From: Breviolum minutum Mf 1.05b.01
Lineage: Eukaryota > Sar > Dinophyceae > Suessiales > Symbiodiniaceae
Length of the DNA stretch: 64,000 nucleotides
Assembly (NCBI GenBank): GCA_000507305.1
Contig: DF239208.1
Span: 160,976-224,975, forward strand
Reading direction: 5' to 3'
Under the pieces are notes generated by a model that was given only the letters and a program-made list of their open reading frames with translations, was not told the DNA's origin and did no database searches. Shown piece by piece: positions 47,565 through 60,302 of the stretch. Made by a program: the position numbers and the translations under genes. The first letter of the stretch is position 1. Each line of letters begins with the position of its first letter.

Positions 47565-48523
47565 AGTCTGGAAATGATGAGTTTGCCTGTCAAGGATATC
47601 TCTGCTTAAAAAAAAGAAACGTTCAAAACATTGTTCTCCCCAAACTGGACGTTACAATGGTCCCCAATCTGCGGGGTGTCCCTGTGACCTGAACTTTTGA
47701 GCAACGGCCCAAATGTTTCAACCCCCTTGTGATGACATCTCCTCCTGCTTTCTGGTGGTTTGACGCTGCATCAAAATAATCACAATCACTCATACCATGC
47801 ATCATATATCATCGTAACTGATATTTTTCAAGTCAATCGCGAAACATCATCTGATTGTCGATAATGATAATGTATTCTCCAAAAAAACTAACCAGGCAAC
47901 CTGAAAAACTCCATGCTTGGAAAATGATCCTTTTTATCTTGGTATGGCAAGTTTTATAGGTGTAAACGGTTGGTTCGAACCGACAGAGTGTACATATTAG
48001 TGTACATCAATATGGCTCTTGGAAACTGCTCGGCTTTGAGCCTCAAAGCTGACCGGCGAAAAAAAAAGCACCCAGATTCTCAAATGATTTGGAACACCAA
48101 CTGGTGACAAGACATAATCCGCTAACCAGTGGATATCACTTCCCAAAAACATATCAAATCTCACTCAATATCTCACTCATGTTCATGGTGTGTTAAAATA
48201 ACCATCCAAAAAACAGGATACATTACCGCCGGAGGTTGAAGAACTCTGAGTGTCGGCGCCCATCCGCGTTTGAAGGTCAGCCAACCTACATGGCTGAAGA
48301 AGCGGTGCCAATCCAGGATGAGGAATCACTTTTTTGAATGCTAACGAGGATCCTTCAAAACCATGCATATTATATACATGTATATATACGTATAATATAT
48401 ATCATATATATATATATACGGTTGTATAATATGTATATACCGGCCATTTCCACTGACATCCATGGGTGGCAGATCACAAGCTATAAATTCATTGATACCC
48501 TAGTCAAGGGCTACACAAGTTGA

Positions 48524-48853
48524 TTGCTGAATCACGGCCTACAACGGATGTTTGAAGCCCAACCGGCCTTTTCCAATATCCCCAGCACAATGGGAACTCG
48601 CACAGGAAGTGTTCATACCTCAAACTCGTCGAGTAAACCGTGGAGTTTTTTCGTGGAAAACCGTTGTGACCGGGTGGGTAAGATCGGAAATGATCAATCT
48701 GTGAAAATGTTTCTCTTGGTTCACTTATTCATTCTGTATCCCATTATTTCTATGGTTTATCTCCTTCTGTCCAGGGTTTTGTTGGGGATGTTTTCCAAAT
48801 TCATTCCACTTTTTGTACGGTTTTGTTGGCATGGTTGGTTCAATCTGACCTAA
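48524..48853 (+). CDS. Candidate C-terminal exon with membrane segments
   Basis: 109 codons to TAA. After a polar part, FLLVHLFILYPIISMVYLLL and a second hydrophobic stretch suggest two membrane segments. The exact exon start is unknown. Confidence 0.42.
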   Translation: MLNHGLQRMFEAQPAFSNIPSTMGTRTGSVHTSNSSSKPWSFFVENRCDRVGKIGNDQSVKMFLLVHLFILYPIISMVYLLLSRVLLGMFSKFIPLFVRFCWHGWFNLT

Positions 48854-50054
48854 CTTGATCCTCATTCTACCCAATCACTTTACTGTCACTGAACCTTTCA
48901 ACTGATCACGTGTTCACCATCACAAAAAAAGGTCACAAGGAATTGCGCAGCTGAGTCTTGTCCAAATGTCTATGAAGTTACTTCCGAAGAACTGTGATCC
49001 AACTGGACTAAGTCTGGCTACAGTGATTGTCATGTCAAAAAAACCCAAAAAAAAAGCTGGAAGAAAAAGGGAAACTCCCCATCTTGGTACAGCTGAAAGT
49101 TCCCGATTGCTAGAAGTTTAACTTTGAGTGTTGGTTGTTGGGCTTCCCAATATACAGCAAGTTTGTTTTTTCTTAATAGGACATCGACTTGAGTGATATA
49201 TCATTTCAGCAGACATGATGTTTGGAGGGATACTCCCACTCCAAGTAACAGCGAAATTATCATTTATCACATTATATACATATATACACTTATTTATATA
49301 TATATATATACAGTTAAATAAATATATCTTATCTAGTTATCTTATATCTTCTAAGCAATTTACCCCGTTGATCCAACTCACAAAACTCCCAAGGTACAAT
49401 TCACGCTTCTCTTCATCTTTGCCATGTGCCTCTACCTGGATCTGCCATGATCTGACGATTTGAGCGGCAAACTAACTGTTTGCCATGGAAAATCAACTAT
49501 TTTGATGGTGTTTTTCCCCAGGAAAAAATTGAAAATGTTCAAAGGCTATGTGGTTTTCGTGGGGATTTCCGAACAAAAAACGCATGTTCATACATGTTTA
49601 TACGTTGTATACATGGTGAACATGTTGATTGACTTTTGGGTGTTGCCATAGCACAACATGAGGACCACTTTAGAAGGTGGCACCAAAAAACATGCCAAAA
49701 ACTAGTTGGTGGTTGAACCAACCCATTTGAAAAATGTGCTCCTCAAAGTGGGTGCATCTTCCCCAATTTTCGGGGTGAAAATTAAAAGATATTTGAAACC
49801 ACCACCTAGAAAATCATGAAGGTCAATTTTGAAGAGAAGTTTTGCTGCATGAAAGAATGCCAGTGCTGGGAATAAGCTTCTTTGGTTTTGAAGAAATTTG
49901 GTAAGGGCGTCCTACATGAACGTTGAAGTTTGCACTGGATGTTACTCCAAGGAGTCAATGAGCCTAGATTCCGTCACTTCCCAACAATATCCAACAATAC
50001 AACTACTGGTCCTGACCTCTACCCCTTGTCCAAAACCGTCCCCGTTTCAAGTTA
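48854..50054. other. Spacer with family C copy 4
   Basis: AT run near 49295-49312. No convincing exon. Confidence 0.5.
49703..49809. mobile_element. MITE-like element, family C copy 4
   Basis: TAGTTGGTGGTTGAACCAAC left, ATATTTGAAACCACCACCTA right. Confidence 0.9.
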
Positions 50055-50251
50055 TTAACCTTTTAACCTACTAGTAGTCAAAAAATGGGAAGATCCCATT
50101 GGTGTTTTTCCACCCCAATCTTCCCATATCTTCCCCCCAGCGTTTCTGCTCCGAGGGGCCAATTTCATCAGAGAGATCCATTGGTCAAAACTCCGAGGAT
50201 TGGCCACCAGATTGGCACACAACGACACCACCTGACGGGCCAGGGGCCACC
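50055..50251 (-). CDS. Terminal exon, unknown
   Basis: Minus-strand acceptor CAACCAACCAACCTTTAG, then 64 codons (contains LARQVVSLCANLVANPRSFD and RNAGGKIWEDWGGKTPMGSS) to TAA; a GTTAAT near the end might be a donor. Codon bias is good. The acceptor tract is a (CCAA)n run. Confidence 0.58.
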
Positions 50252-50345
50252 CTAAAGGTTGGTTGGTTGGTTGGTTGGGTTGTTGTTTTGCGTGGTTCAA
50301 CTTGGTTGTTTTGGAGGTGTTGGGAAAGTGGTGGTGAAACAACGT

Positions 50346-50347
50346 CG

Positions 50348-50408
<61 letters not shown>

Positions 50409-50413
50409 ACAAC
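50346..50413. repeat. (AAC)n triplet microsatellite
   Basis: About 21 ACA units, in the presumed intron upstream of the minus-strand exon. Confidence 0.97.
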
Positions 50414-50785
50414 ATAGAACAAATGTGAGATTTTTGAAGGTGAACTTGTGGGCTTTCAAGTATTTGTCAATATGACATTATATGACTACTATTAAGGATA
50501 GATATGCATGTTCTCTCTAGATCCAGGAGTTTCCTTGACAGTTGTGAACCTATGGGATTTGCTAGTGAAAAAGGCAGACGCATGGCTAAATCTAAATATC
50601 ATACAGTAATAACTTCTATTGAGATGACTTGGATCTATTTGTTTAATGGTTGCAACAACCAAAGGAAACACTTCAATAGTGAAGTACTATTTATCATGTT
50701 GTGTTTAGTCAAAAAATAGTAACATCCCCAACTCCTCCAGGGAGAGACTTCTTCAATCACAAAAAAAAAACACGCTAAAATCTTC

Positions 50786-50886
50786 TAGTTGGTGGTTTCA
50801 ACCCATCTGAAAAATATTAGTCAACATGGGAATCTTCCCCAAATAGGGGTGAAAATAAAAAAATGTTTGAAACCACCACCCAGTTA
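50786..50886. mobile_element. MITE-like element, family C copy 5
   Basis: TAGTTGGTGGTTTCAACCCA left, TGTTTGAAACCACCACCCAG right. A family G half-copy (CCTAAGGATCCAGG) follows at once at 50887. Confidence 0.93.
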
Positions 50887-51067
50887 TAGCCTAAGGATCC
50901 AGGTATGTCCTAAGGAAAGGGATTTCCCAGAAATATTCCTATTCTAAGGATGGGATTGGAACCAGGAAAATCTTCGTATTTTTTTCACCTCTTCCGTCTG
51001 TAGTTCCAGTGCATCAAAGTTGGGAAGTTCCTCAGTCACCGTCCGGTTCCGTGGCCACACGACAAGA

Positions 51068-51166
51068 AGGGGTACCCCAAAATGGATGGTGAAAATAATG
51101 GAAAAAAGGCTATTAAAATGGATGATTTTGGGGGGAAAACCCACTATTTTCGGAAACATCCATATA
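51068..51166. mobile_element. Family D copy 3, left end truncated
   Basis: Begins inside the element at GGGGTACCCCAAAATGGATG and ends CTATTTTCGGAAACATCCAT. The outer left arm is missing. Confidence 0.88.
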
Positions 51167-51336
51167 GTTGATGACCATCCCCTACCACAAAAAAGCAATG
51201 GGAGTTTAGACCCCAGCACAAAAATCTGTGGGAAAATTACGGTTAGATTCCGAAACCTGTATGTTTTTGAACATTTTTGCGGGGGATTCCTGTACTGAAC
51301 CACAGTTTGGGGTGCCAGGTCGCTTTATTTGCCCAG

Positions 51337-51580
51337 AATTTATATAGATGGAGATCCATGGATGAGAAAGGGAAATGATGATTTCCACACTCCTCCCTTA
51401 TTTGAAATCATTGGGGTGAGAAATCTTGCCAAGAATAGAGAAAAATTACATTTGGATGTACCAACAATATTTTCCGAATTGGATAGAAACAATTCGATGC
51501 CAACAATTCAAGGATTCAGTCCTCAGAAAATAGAATTGTATGTACATACATCAACACTATCCGAATTTGTTGCCTTCTGA
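51337..51580 (+). CDS. Terminal exon, unknown, well supported
   Basis: Acceptor GGTCGCTTTATTTGCCCAG, 80 codons to TGA. Contains FEIIGVRNLAKNREKLHLDV and FSPQKIELYVHTSTLSEFV. Composition is clearly protein-like and the opposite strand is poor. No family recognised. Confidence 0.6.
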
Positions 51581-52537
51581 TGTGTTTATTTCATTTTTGT
51601 CCGCAAAAAAAAAAAACAGTTCATGTCATTCCAAGAATCCAAGGTCGTGAAACCACAAGCTCGAATCACCAAAGGCAAATCGTCTCCAAAATCACCTGGT
51701 GGTCATCTGAGTCGTTTGACCCAGAAAGTAGCTAAATGGTGGACAGGATTCAGGTTCCTTGTTTTTGTGGTTTGTGCGGGGTTGTGGGGTATAGAAGGTA
51801 TCGTTTTTTGTTTGAACAAACGACATGTCTAGGGGGAAAAAAATGCGTTGAAAATCCGATTGGTTGTTAGCATTAAATGTCCAATGTCGAACCAAGTCAA
51901 GTCTTCACAAGCCTTTGCAAAAAAAATCGTATACGGTTAACGCATGTTAACGCAAGACGTGGGCGAAGGAAAAAAGGAAAAAGGGATCGTTAACGCAAGA
52001 CGTGGGCGAAAGATATGTCCATGAAATCAATGTTTTTTGTGAAAAAATCTGGTATAGATATATAGTAGATGCAAGTGTGCAACAGATCCCTGACCATCCG
52101 TCACCATCCGGTGGATCTTTTCTTTTCTGGCCATCATTCAACCGCATCGTGTTCAAAAAACAAGTTCTTTCAAACCCCATGGAGTTGGGAAATGAGTCAA
52201 TGGCCATGATTGATTCCGCTAACTGTGGATGCAAATTCGAGTTTTTGGGGGGAAACCTGCATCACTTTTACCCAACCAACAATTTGCATGTAATTTCCCA
52301 AGGCTGAAGTTGGGATACGGAAACTGGGGGTCGCGTCGCAGATCCAATATCCCACCTTCGTTGAGGCGTTTGATGCCAGCTAAGCGCTCTTCTTCGGCCG
52401 CGTCCTGACGAAACACAACTTGAACCTTGGATATTATGAAACTCTGAACCGTCCCAGGCTTCTTCGGTGATGGGCCCATGCCAAGAAAACAGCAATGGTG
52501 ACCTTGCCTTCAAAAATGGGAGGGATATCTCCAGAAC

Positions 52538-53076
52538 ATGGAGAACCCATGGCCAATACGTTCACATTTTCAATGGAAAAATCGGAACACCGGCAACAAC
52601 ACACACATCAGAAACTGGTCTCAACGTCACACCCTGGTGGCCCAATTAGCCCGCCTTCATTCGGCAGATCCTGAGAGCGTGAACATAATGGCACACGGAG
52701 CGACGCTGACATTAAGACATGTGCGCCAAAGGACGGAGAAGGAAAAAGCATATTGCCATCCCACCGACTCAACAAAGAACTTCTCGACCTACGCCAATGC
52801 TTCCAAAACTGAACTCTACAAGTTTGCATCATGCTGCCAGTGCATCGGCCAACAAATTTTGCAAGCAAAATTCAAAGACGAAGAAGTGCCCCTACCCGCG
52901 TTTGCGACCATCACACTTCAGGATTCACAGAGCCCCGTTGGCTGAAACGCCCACGAACAGCATCGATCAACCATGCAGCCACACTGTCTCCGAAAATGTC
53001 CCTTATACCATCCGCACAAGTCGCAGCATACATGCAGAAGCCTGGCGCTAAACGAGAACCCAAGCATCGCATATAA
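52538..53076 (+). CDS. Coding-like island with frame change, unknown
   Basis: A plus frame is open 52538-52945 (135 codons; contains TELYKFASCCQCIGQQILQA) with GC-rich third positions. Near 52918 (CACTTCAG) good codon use moves to another frame, which runs to TAA at 53076 (contains NHAATLSPKMSLIPSAQVAA). Either an intron border or a frameshift lies there. Minus strand 53174-52911 is also open (contains TCADGIRDIFGDSVAAWLID). Not recognised. Confidence 0.42.
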
Positions 53077-54129
53077 TCTGGGCCTGAGAACCCAAAAACA
53101 TACTGGTCGCATCGGCGAGTCTGGACATTATGGTTTATTGAAAAGCTCGGAGGCTGCTTGGTGCATAGTACCACGATTCACAACCTATCTTGCAATCAAA
53201 TCCAAGAGTGAGCCGTGACACTATATTCTAGGATATTTTTGAGTAACTCATAACCATGCAAATCGATCATTTTCATTGCTTCCTTAAATGTACAAAAATC
53301 ATATCTTTTCAACATGTATCATCGTGAATGCCCGAGTTCCTGAGCTACAGTAGGTAAATTACGACATGGTAGGAAGCCATGCCGAAAAGAAAACGATGGT
53401 CTTCCAACCCTGCAGGATTCATATGCTTCGTTTTCAGGGATACAATGTCTTCTCTTCATCTCCAATTCGCAAATGTTTCCAAGAGTAGTCTCCATTTACA
53501 AATATGTGGCCTGTTTTCAACTGAATTGGTTGATGGTTTAAGAGTAACGTATAGTAACGCACTCTCCAAGGACACAGAACTATGATTCTTTGATACTTGA
53601 CCTGAAGTCATTTGAAAAGACTGAAATTTTGGTGATTTTGCAGGGTCGCTCTCATCTACCAAAAATGATACAAACTTAGAACTACAACTGCTATCACTTC
53701 AGAGGCACAGAAAAACACAATAACTTGGACTCTGTCGGACTCCCATTTTTTCAGGTCGGTCAGTTTGAAGAATCTGACTTCCCCGGAAGTCCATAATCGA
53801 ATCATCCCCCTTAAAAGTTCCAGAATTACGCACGGCGAAAAAAACATGTGTCGAAAAATGGCCTGACAATCTACATATATATATATATATCATATATATA
53901 TATACATATAAACAGGCTGAACTTCGATCTTGGCTAACAAGTTACTAACAACCAAACTTGTCTTCGCCCTAACCTCAAGGGGGCTTGTGTGAAAAATTCA
54001 GTATCACCGAATGTTTGATTCGTCCCTTTTGTTGGTGGGGGACCCCGGGATAATCTTAGGAGTTCCTAAGTAAGGCATCGGGACATGTTAATCATAAAGT
54101 TCGAAGAACGAGGAAGTGCAATATAAGTA

Positions 54130-54227
54130 TATACCCTCCAGGGAACTAACATATCCCCCAAAATGGTATTTTGAAGATGATTTTCCTTTTCCCAAGGTGG
54201 GATATGTTAATTCCCTGGAGGGTATAC
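54130..54227. mobile_element. MITE-like element, family B copy 2
   Basis: TATACCCTCCAGGGAACTAA left, TTAATTCCCTGGAGGGTATA right: near-perfect inverted repeats. Confidence 0.93.
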
Positions 54228-54577
54228 ATATATTGGGGACTCTCCTTTTTTGGGGGGTGAAGAAAAAAGAACGGATGATTTTGGTGAATTCCTGCTGTTT
54301 CCTCAGAAACCTTATTAGCCCTTCAAACAAGATCCCAGCTGAGATGTGACGTACCACAGCTCCAGCCGTTTGGATTAAAAAAAGCATCTGACTCAACTTT
54401 TAGGTCCTTTCGGTCGAGGGATATAGCAAATGTTTGTAGCTCACCCAACCCCAACTGGAAAAACTTCAATGATGCAAAAAAAAGACCGGATTTTGAGTGA
54501 TGCAACGAAGTTCTTTTGAAGGGATCCAAGATGAGGGGGAACAAAAGATGTACAGATATGTACAGTATTTGTATTCA

Positions 54578-54674
54578 CATGGGTGTTTCCAACAATAGGG
54601 GTACCCCAAAATGGATGGTTTGTAATGGAAAACTTGATTGGGGGGTACCACTATTTTCGGAAACATCCACATGG
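54578..54674. mobile_element. MITE-like palindromic element, family D copy 4
   Basis: CATGGGTGTTTCCAACAATAG left, CTATTTTCGGAAACATCCACATG right; inner arm shortened. Confidence 0.9.
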
Positions 54675-54836
54675 AGATAAACTATTCACCATTCCTCTTG
54701 CATCTGATGATTTTGATGTCTATCCATTTTGCTGAGAGCCATGGAATCCTTGAAATCCATGCCTGCATGCTACGCGTGACATATGATTGATTCAAACGGA
54801 AAATGACTTGACTGGGAAACCAGGAAACCAGGTGAG

Positions 54837-55286
54837 TTGATCCTAAATGTTCATCCATTTGCCCGTCAAAAAATGCCTCATGGCTCAAGCTGTTGGTCCA
54901 GTGTTATTTGGATCTCTGTCACTTCTACCAAACAAAAACCCATGGGTGTAAAGGAAACTTCAGCAGCTAAGATATTTACAACATTGATTGCAAGAGATCT
55001 GATAAGCTGTCTTCAAAAAAATTGTGGAGATCCCCTAGGTGTTTTCAAAGTTCAAAAGCTTATACACTCATTTTCACCGATAAATGACGCCAATAAGGCA
55101 CTCCAGCTTCCAAGCACGTCAGTGACGAGGCAAATTCTAGGCTCGCCACTCGTTTTCAGTGAGTTCACTCGGACAAACCCAGGTCGGCCGCGCCCCACGG
55201 TCGAAAAAATGGTGGTTTCACCCGTCTACGCTAGAGCCGGAGGGGACGGGACGGCATTGAATTGCTTGTATGTACTCTGCGTATGA
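54837..55286 (+). CDS. Long open frame, possible exon, strand unsure
   Basis: 149 codons to TGA. Contains RDLISCLQKNCGDPLGVFKV and PRPTVEKMVVSPVYARAGGD. Minus strand at 55050-55190 also reads a protein-like stretch (ICLVTDVLGSWSALLASFI). No decisive splice sites. Confidence 0.33.
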   Translation: MILNVHPFARQKMPHGSSCWSSVIWISVTSTKQKPMGVKETSAAKIFTTLIARDLISCLQKNCGDPLGVFKVQKLIHSFSPINDANKALQLPSTSVTRQILGSPLVFSEFTRTNPGRPRPTVEKMVVSPVYARAGGDGTALNCLYVLCV

Positions 55287-55703
55287 AACACATATTCATC
55301 GACAAATATGGACGCATCGACAGATATAGACGTACATTGACATATTATGACTGCAACAAGAATTTTGGAATGTGTTCATGATTTTATCGTACTTTCCAAC
55401 GAAAGTAAACCCCAAGCAACTGCCAGCAAACAGCAAAATCAGAACTTGATGATACTCCGCGCCCACCACCGAAAGGTGTGGGCTGCAACCGATTCATGTC
55501 TGTCTATGAGGAGGGAAGACACATACGCAGAGAGCAATGAACCCTGTACCGTACAAGTAATTCAGTCATAGGTTTTGTTTCTCACGGTGATTCATAGTGA
55601 TAATGTCTATATTGCTTAACACGTTGGCTCTTCTGCTCACATTTTCTCAACGCAACAAATGACTAAGGAACGTATATACGTATGTATATATATATATATA
55701 CAC

Positions 55704-55952
55704 GTTATAAGCAGTTGGAACAGAAACCCCATCATGCCGCATGGCCCAAGCCTGTCAAACAACAAGTTGCACATCAAAACTCCCTCATTTTCAAATGATA
55801 ACATCTTATCACTCAGTAATATCTTGTGTATGTTGACTGTACCGTCAACATCTGTATATGAATGTATCAATTTGCAAAGATGGAATTCCCTCTTCTCGGC
55901 CTCAACCAGATTCGTTACTTTCCGAGTCAGTCCTCTGCTGTTGAGATGAGAC
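55704..55952 (-). CDS. Internal exon, unknown, well supported
   Basis: Minus-strand acceptor AGCACCCATGACAG, 83 codons, donor ATAAC|GTGTAT directly at an (AT)n run. Contains TNLVEAEKREFHLCKLIHSY and EGVLMCNLLFDRLGPCGMMG. Opposite strand is S/N/L/P-rich, as antisense DNA would be. No family recognised. Confidence 0.62.
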
Positions 55953-56046
55953 CTGTCATGGGTGCTATCCGAGTATTGAATGTCAAAAATGATGGATGTG
56001 TTGCCGCCAGATGCTGCCATACTTGTAGATATTTTCCTGGAATCTC

Positions 56047-56164
56047 CATGTGGGTGTTTCCAAAAAAATCGGGGTACCCCAAAATGGATGGTTTATGATG
56101 GATAAACCCTATTAAAATGGATGATTTGGGGGGAAAACCCACTATTTTCGGAAACATCCATGTA
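56047..56164. mobile_element. MITE-like palindromic element, family D copy 5
   Basis: TGTGGGTGTTTCCAAAAAAAT left, CTATTTTCGGAAACATCCAT right. Sits in the presumed intron about 95 bases upstream of the minus-strand exon. Confidence 0.93.
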
Positions 56165-56299
56165 GGCTTTACAAATCCCCTAGCACATTGGATTTCTTAT
56201 GCTTCGCAAATCAAACAAGTTCTGAGACATCGCCAGATGCACCCAAATGTGTTATAATCAAAAAGGCCAAGTGACTTCTTTGCAGTAAGGTTCTCAATT

Positions 56300-56400
56300 T
56301 TGTTGGTTTCAACATGTTTCAAAAATATGCTCGTCAAGTTGGATCATTTCCCCTAAGTAGGGGATGAAAATGAAAAAAATATTTGAAACCACCACCTAGT
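56300..56400. mobile_element. MITE-like element, family C copy 6
   Basis: TGTTGGTTTCAACATGTTTC left, TATTTGAAACCACCACCTAG right. Confidence 0.88.
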
Positions 56401-56633
56401 CATAATGGTTGATATCAGCTTCAGGAGGACTTCCCTGGATGTGGCAACCAGACATCACAATGGCACGAGCAGGGCTGTCTGTTAGGTCCTTCTCACCTCC
56501 TCATACTATGGGAAAAATACAAACTAATGAGGTCCAAAAAAAATTGTCAAATTGCCAGCATGTTCCTACAAAACCAAAACAAAAAGAAAAACCCAAAAGA
56601 ATTGGAAAATCAACTTGTTTGGAACATGGTATC

Positions 56634-56728
56634 TGGTTGGTGGTTTCAACCCATCTGAAAAATATTAGCCAAAATGGGAATCTTGCCCAGGTAGGGGTAA
56701 AAATAAAAAATGTTTGAAACCACCAGGT
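56634..56728. mobile_element. MITE-like element, family C copy 7
   Basis: TGGTTGGTGGTTTCAACCCA left, TGTTTGAAACCACCAGGT right. Same orientation as copy 6, 230 bases apart. Confidence 0.92.
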
Positions 56729-57839
56729 ATTAATCCTTGGAAATCCTTTTAAAATCAACCTGATCATTGTTATCCTTGGAAACGCCTGCTGACGAAGCCG
56801 TTGAACCTCGACAAGAACCGATGACGCCGATGACTGATGACTGGTGGAGATGCCCGTTGCTTTTTTGTTGCTCCTTAAAATGGTAGGATGTTTCACTAAT
56901 TTCACGTCAAAACATGTCTATATATATATATATATTATATATATACGTATACTTTTTTACTGGGGATTTGAAATGGGAGGGCATTTTCGATTGGGTATGT
57001 TGAAGAGAAAAACCTGGTTCACCTGGAATTGGATGTGTTGTGAAAAAAACTTGGAAAGAACTGGCATTGAAATTTGAATACATGTAATTCAGCTAACCTT
57101 AAGTGGTTAAAACCGTATTTTTCGGAAGCCATCCAACCGTATTTTCAGACCAACTTTCCAACCAAGAACACCTTCAAAGCCTCGCTGCTTCACCCTCAAG
57201 ACTGGGAAAATCATCAAAATCCACGACAACATAAAATTGATTCATACACAAAAAAAACGATCATACAGGATACATGCATATAACATATATAACATATATA
57301 TATATATTATATATATATATTATATACGTATAGATAAGTGCAAAGTAAGCATCCTAGTATAAGTATTACTGTCTACATGTTTCAATATTAGGGTCGTTTT
57401 GTAGTATCAAATATACAATCCATGCGCATCATCTGAGGCTCGAAACTTCATCCTCTGCATCACAGCTACTGTCCTTCAACGCGGGTTTAAAAAAGCTAAG
57501 GCACCATGTTTTTTTGGAATGAAAGATGGGAAAAGTGTTGATGATATAGGGGATGAAATCCAAAATAATGCACGTAGATGGTGTATTCATACATCTTTTT
57601 GAGATTTTGTTGCCATTCGAAGGATGAAAAATGTGGATGCTGATGAGGCAAAAGGCAAGAGTTGGGTACGAATCTCTCCCAAAGTCTGCTTGTTAAACAC
57701 GTTGGAAAATGGCTGAGTCTTGGATTGGAAGACAATGCGTTTGTGAACCCCAAATTGTGGGGCAAACACCCAATGTGGTACATTAAGTGATCAGGCCTAC
57801 CCAACCCAAGTCCAAAACTCTATGACCATGACACATCAG
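56729..57839. other. Spacer, AT-rich in part
   Basis: AT runs at 56920-56946 and 57280-57330. A short plus-strand reading near 56777-56860 is acidic (PADEAVEPRQEPMTPMTDDW) and opposed by an open minus frame; unresolved. Confidence 0.4.
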
Positions 57840-58135
57840 GATTGCTAGCGATAGTCAAAAGCAACAATCACAATGGTTCTGATTTTCTGGGCATCACTCC
57901 TACTAATCTAAATCTCAAAGAAGGGGTTTGGTTTCTTGCCAAATTGATTGGAACATTGAAGGGACTTGGTGAGCAATTAAGCCACAACATCTCGGTGGCA
58001 CCAAGGCAGACTTTCAGGAAACGAACCCATGAATACAAGAAAAACCATAGAAGTTGTACAGTGGTCGTCCTCCACGCCCGTTCCCACGGAAGCAATGCTG
58101 GGACCTGCGATAAAAAAGAAGGAGATGTTGCATAG
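57840..58135 (+). CDS. Terminal exon, unknown
   Basis: Acceptor ACACATCAG, 97 codons to TAG. Contains LKEGVWFLAKLIGTLKGLGE then a basic, Cys-containing tail (TFRKRTHEYKKNHRSC). Protein-like composition; function unknown. Confidence 0.52.
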
Positions 58136-58952
58136 GGAAGACATGAAACAACTTCAACAACTTCACCTATTTATGTTTGTTTTTTTTGTGTTTGTTAGAG
58201 CATTTCCTCTATGACTGTTTTTTTTTGTGGAAGGTCAAAAGCTTCAAAAATTGAAGCAGACCCTGCTGGCTCTTGAATCCGGCGGTGTGGAGGACAGTAG
58301 TCATAATTTGTAGGGTACAATGTTGGGCTAATAACCTGCTATGCCGTTTTAATTTGGGTGGGGTCCCATCTTACCAGCAAATGACCCCAGTAAAGTCTAG
58401 ATAGCTCCAGTTGAAGAACTATGGAAAACGGTGGATAACTGCAACTCATACTAAACCAAGCACTTATACAGGGATCCGAGTGTGTTCAGTGACAATGACA
58501 CAATGCTTCGGTTGACCCTGGAACAAACCACTCCCCCTCAACAGAACAACCTACCTGCGCAACATTGCAAATTGGTCTTCTGGTGATCTATACGCCAGCA
58601 AACCGATAACAAAGGCGACAGCAAAGTGAAGAAACACAAGTGATATCAGCCAATCGTTGATTGGTGGTTGAGGCTGTTTGCTATCTTGGCAAATTCCTTA
58701 AAACATAATCCCTTTCATAAGGAATTCCAAAGATACAAAGCCACAAACACTCACCATCAACCAGCCATTCAGTAGTCTTTGCAGGAAAACAAAACCCTGC
58801 AGTAGTTCCGAGGAATTTTCCGCCTCCATAGACTTTGCTTTCAAAATACCGGTAGCATCAAAGGTCTTTGAAGTGAATCAATGTTGGCTTTCCAGCGGGA
58901 TATCTTGACGGTGCGATGCTAAAATCCATAATAATCTACCTTGTATTCTCAG
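58136..58952. other. Spacer, no clear exon
   Basis: Nothing convincing beyond weak frames. Confidence 0.4.
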
Positions 58953-59039
58953 TAGATTCGCGTTTCCATTTCAACAAAACCAATCAAGTTCTAGAGATGT
59001 TTGAACATCTTACTGTTGTTGGTTGGAAGAAATCCCAAG
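58953..59039 (+). CDS. Internal exon, unknown
   Basis: Acceptor ACCTTGTATTCTCAG and donor CCCAAG|GTAACC around FNKTNQVLEMFEHLTVVGWK. Both sites near consensus. The intron starts with a (CCAA)n run. Confidence 0.52.
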
Positions 59040-60252
59040 GTAACCAACCAACCAACCACCGTTTGGATGGTTATTATAAAACCAACCGTAAATCATGGGA
59101 TTTTCACCTACCAACCTCCCTCAACTGGTCTTCCAGCCAACCCGCTTTCGTTTGGAGCCGAGCCTAAAGCTCCACCTTCATGACTTCCAACGCTGCAGGT
59201 CTCGGTGTTTTTTTCGGGCCTCAACAGATTCGATTTTCCAAAAACGGAGCTAAACAGAGAGGAAATAACAAACAAACCAAAACTCTCTGGTCTAGGTATA
59301 TATATTGTACATATTATATATATATATATGTAAAATAGAGATATGTTTCTTTTTTATTTCAAGTGCATCGAAACATGATGCCAACCAAAGTGTCCCCTCT
59401 TTGCCGGGGGATTGTGTAGGCTAGCATTTTTACGAACAACCGTTTTTTTTAAAGTAGCAAGGGATGACTAAGCCAATATGGCATTGGAAACATTCACCAA
59501 GAGTCAACACTCATTGAGTTGCTCATGGATTCCATGGATGCGAATTGCACTGGCCACAAAATTCATCCAATGTCAATACCATACCTGTTTAAAAAAAGAA
59601 TCGTCTTCTGAAATCTGGCAAAGATTTCAAACGCTAGTGGATCACATCTTATAAACATCAAATATCAACAAAACATGATTTGCCTGGGACTCTTCTTGCA
59701 ATAAAATGCTTGTTCGTCATCATGCTCCTCCCCATCAATGCCATCAACAACGCCAAGCTGACATGGACAAGAACTTCTCGGAAACCCCATCGACCTTGGG
59801 GGTTCACACAGCCGCGAAACCCCTGCGAGTACCCGTGCAAGACGAAAGTTCAACGAATCTTACTTTCGGGATGTCCTGTTCCATCCGAATAATGTTGTTT
59901 TTTGGGGGGATCCCATGATTCTGAGCAAATTCCATGAAAGATTTTTGCCAAGCCAGGAAATTTTAAGGGTTCATAGTTGGTACATCCCGGGCACACCCTC
60001 CCCATTTGAGTTGCCAACCGTTTTCCTGCGGCAAATTTTCATGACATGCCCATGGACGTGGTACTGAACTGTTTTTGGGTGGACCAACACAAAAAAACGC
60101 ACCTGAGGTTGGAAATTTTGGCTTCAAAAATTGGTTAGGTTGGTGGTTTGGTAGGTCCAACATCGCACCTGGACTTAGGCCTCCCATCGGTCTGCCTGTC
60201 ATGGCGGATGTGTTGGCAGGCAGGGAAAAAATCGAAGCATAGAAGCATTCCG

Positions 60253-60254
<2 letters not shown>

Positions 60255-60302
<48 letters not shown>

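Larger units (their letters stand above)
53077..54836. other. Spacer with elements
   Basis: AT run at 53873-53904, family B copy 2 and family D copy 4. No convincing exon. Confidence 0.5.

Noticed and set aside
50055..50459. Poly-leucine signal or membrane segment upstream of the 50.1 kb exon
   Set aside because: The leucine run is the (AAC)n array read on the minus strand and lies before the acceptor.
56501..56905. 134-codon minus frame
   Set aside because: Its central part is family C copy 7 translated; the rest is opposed by a plus-strand reading.
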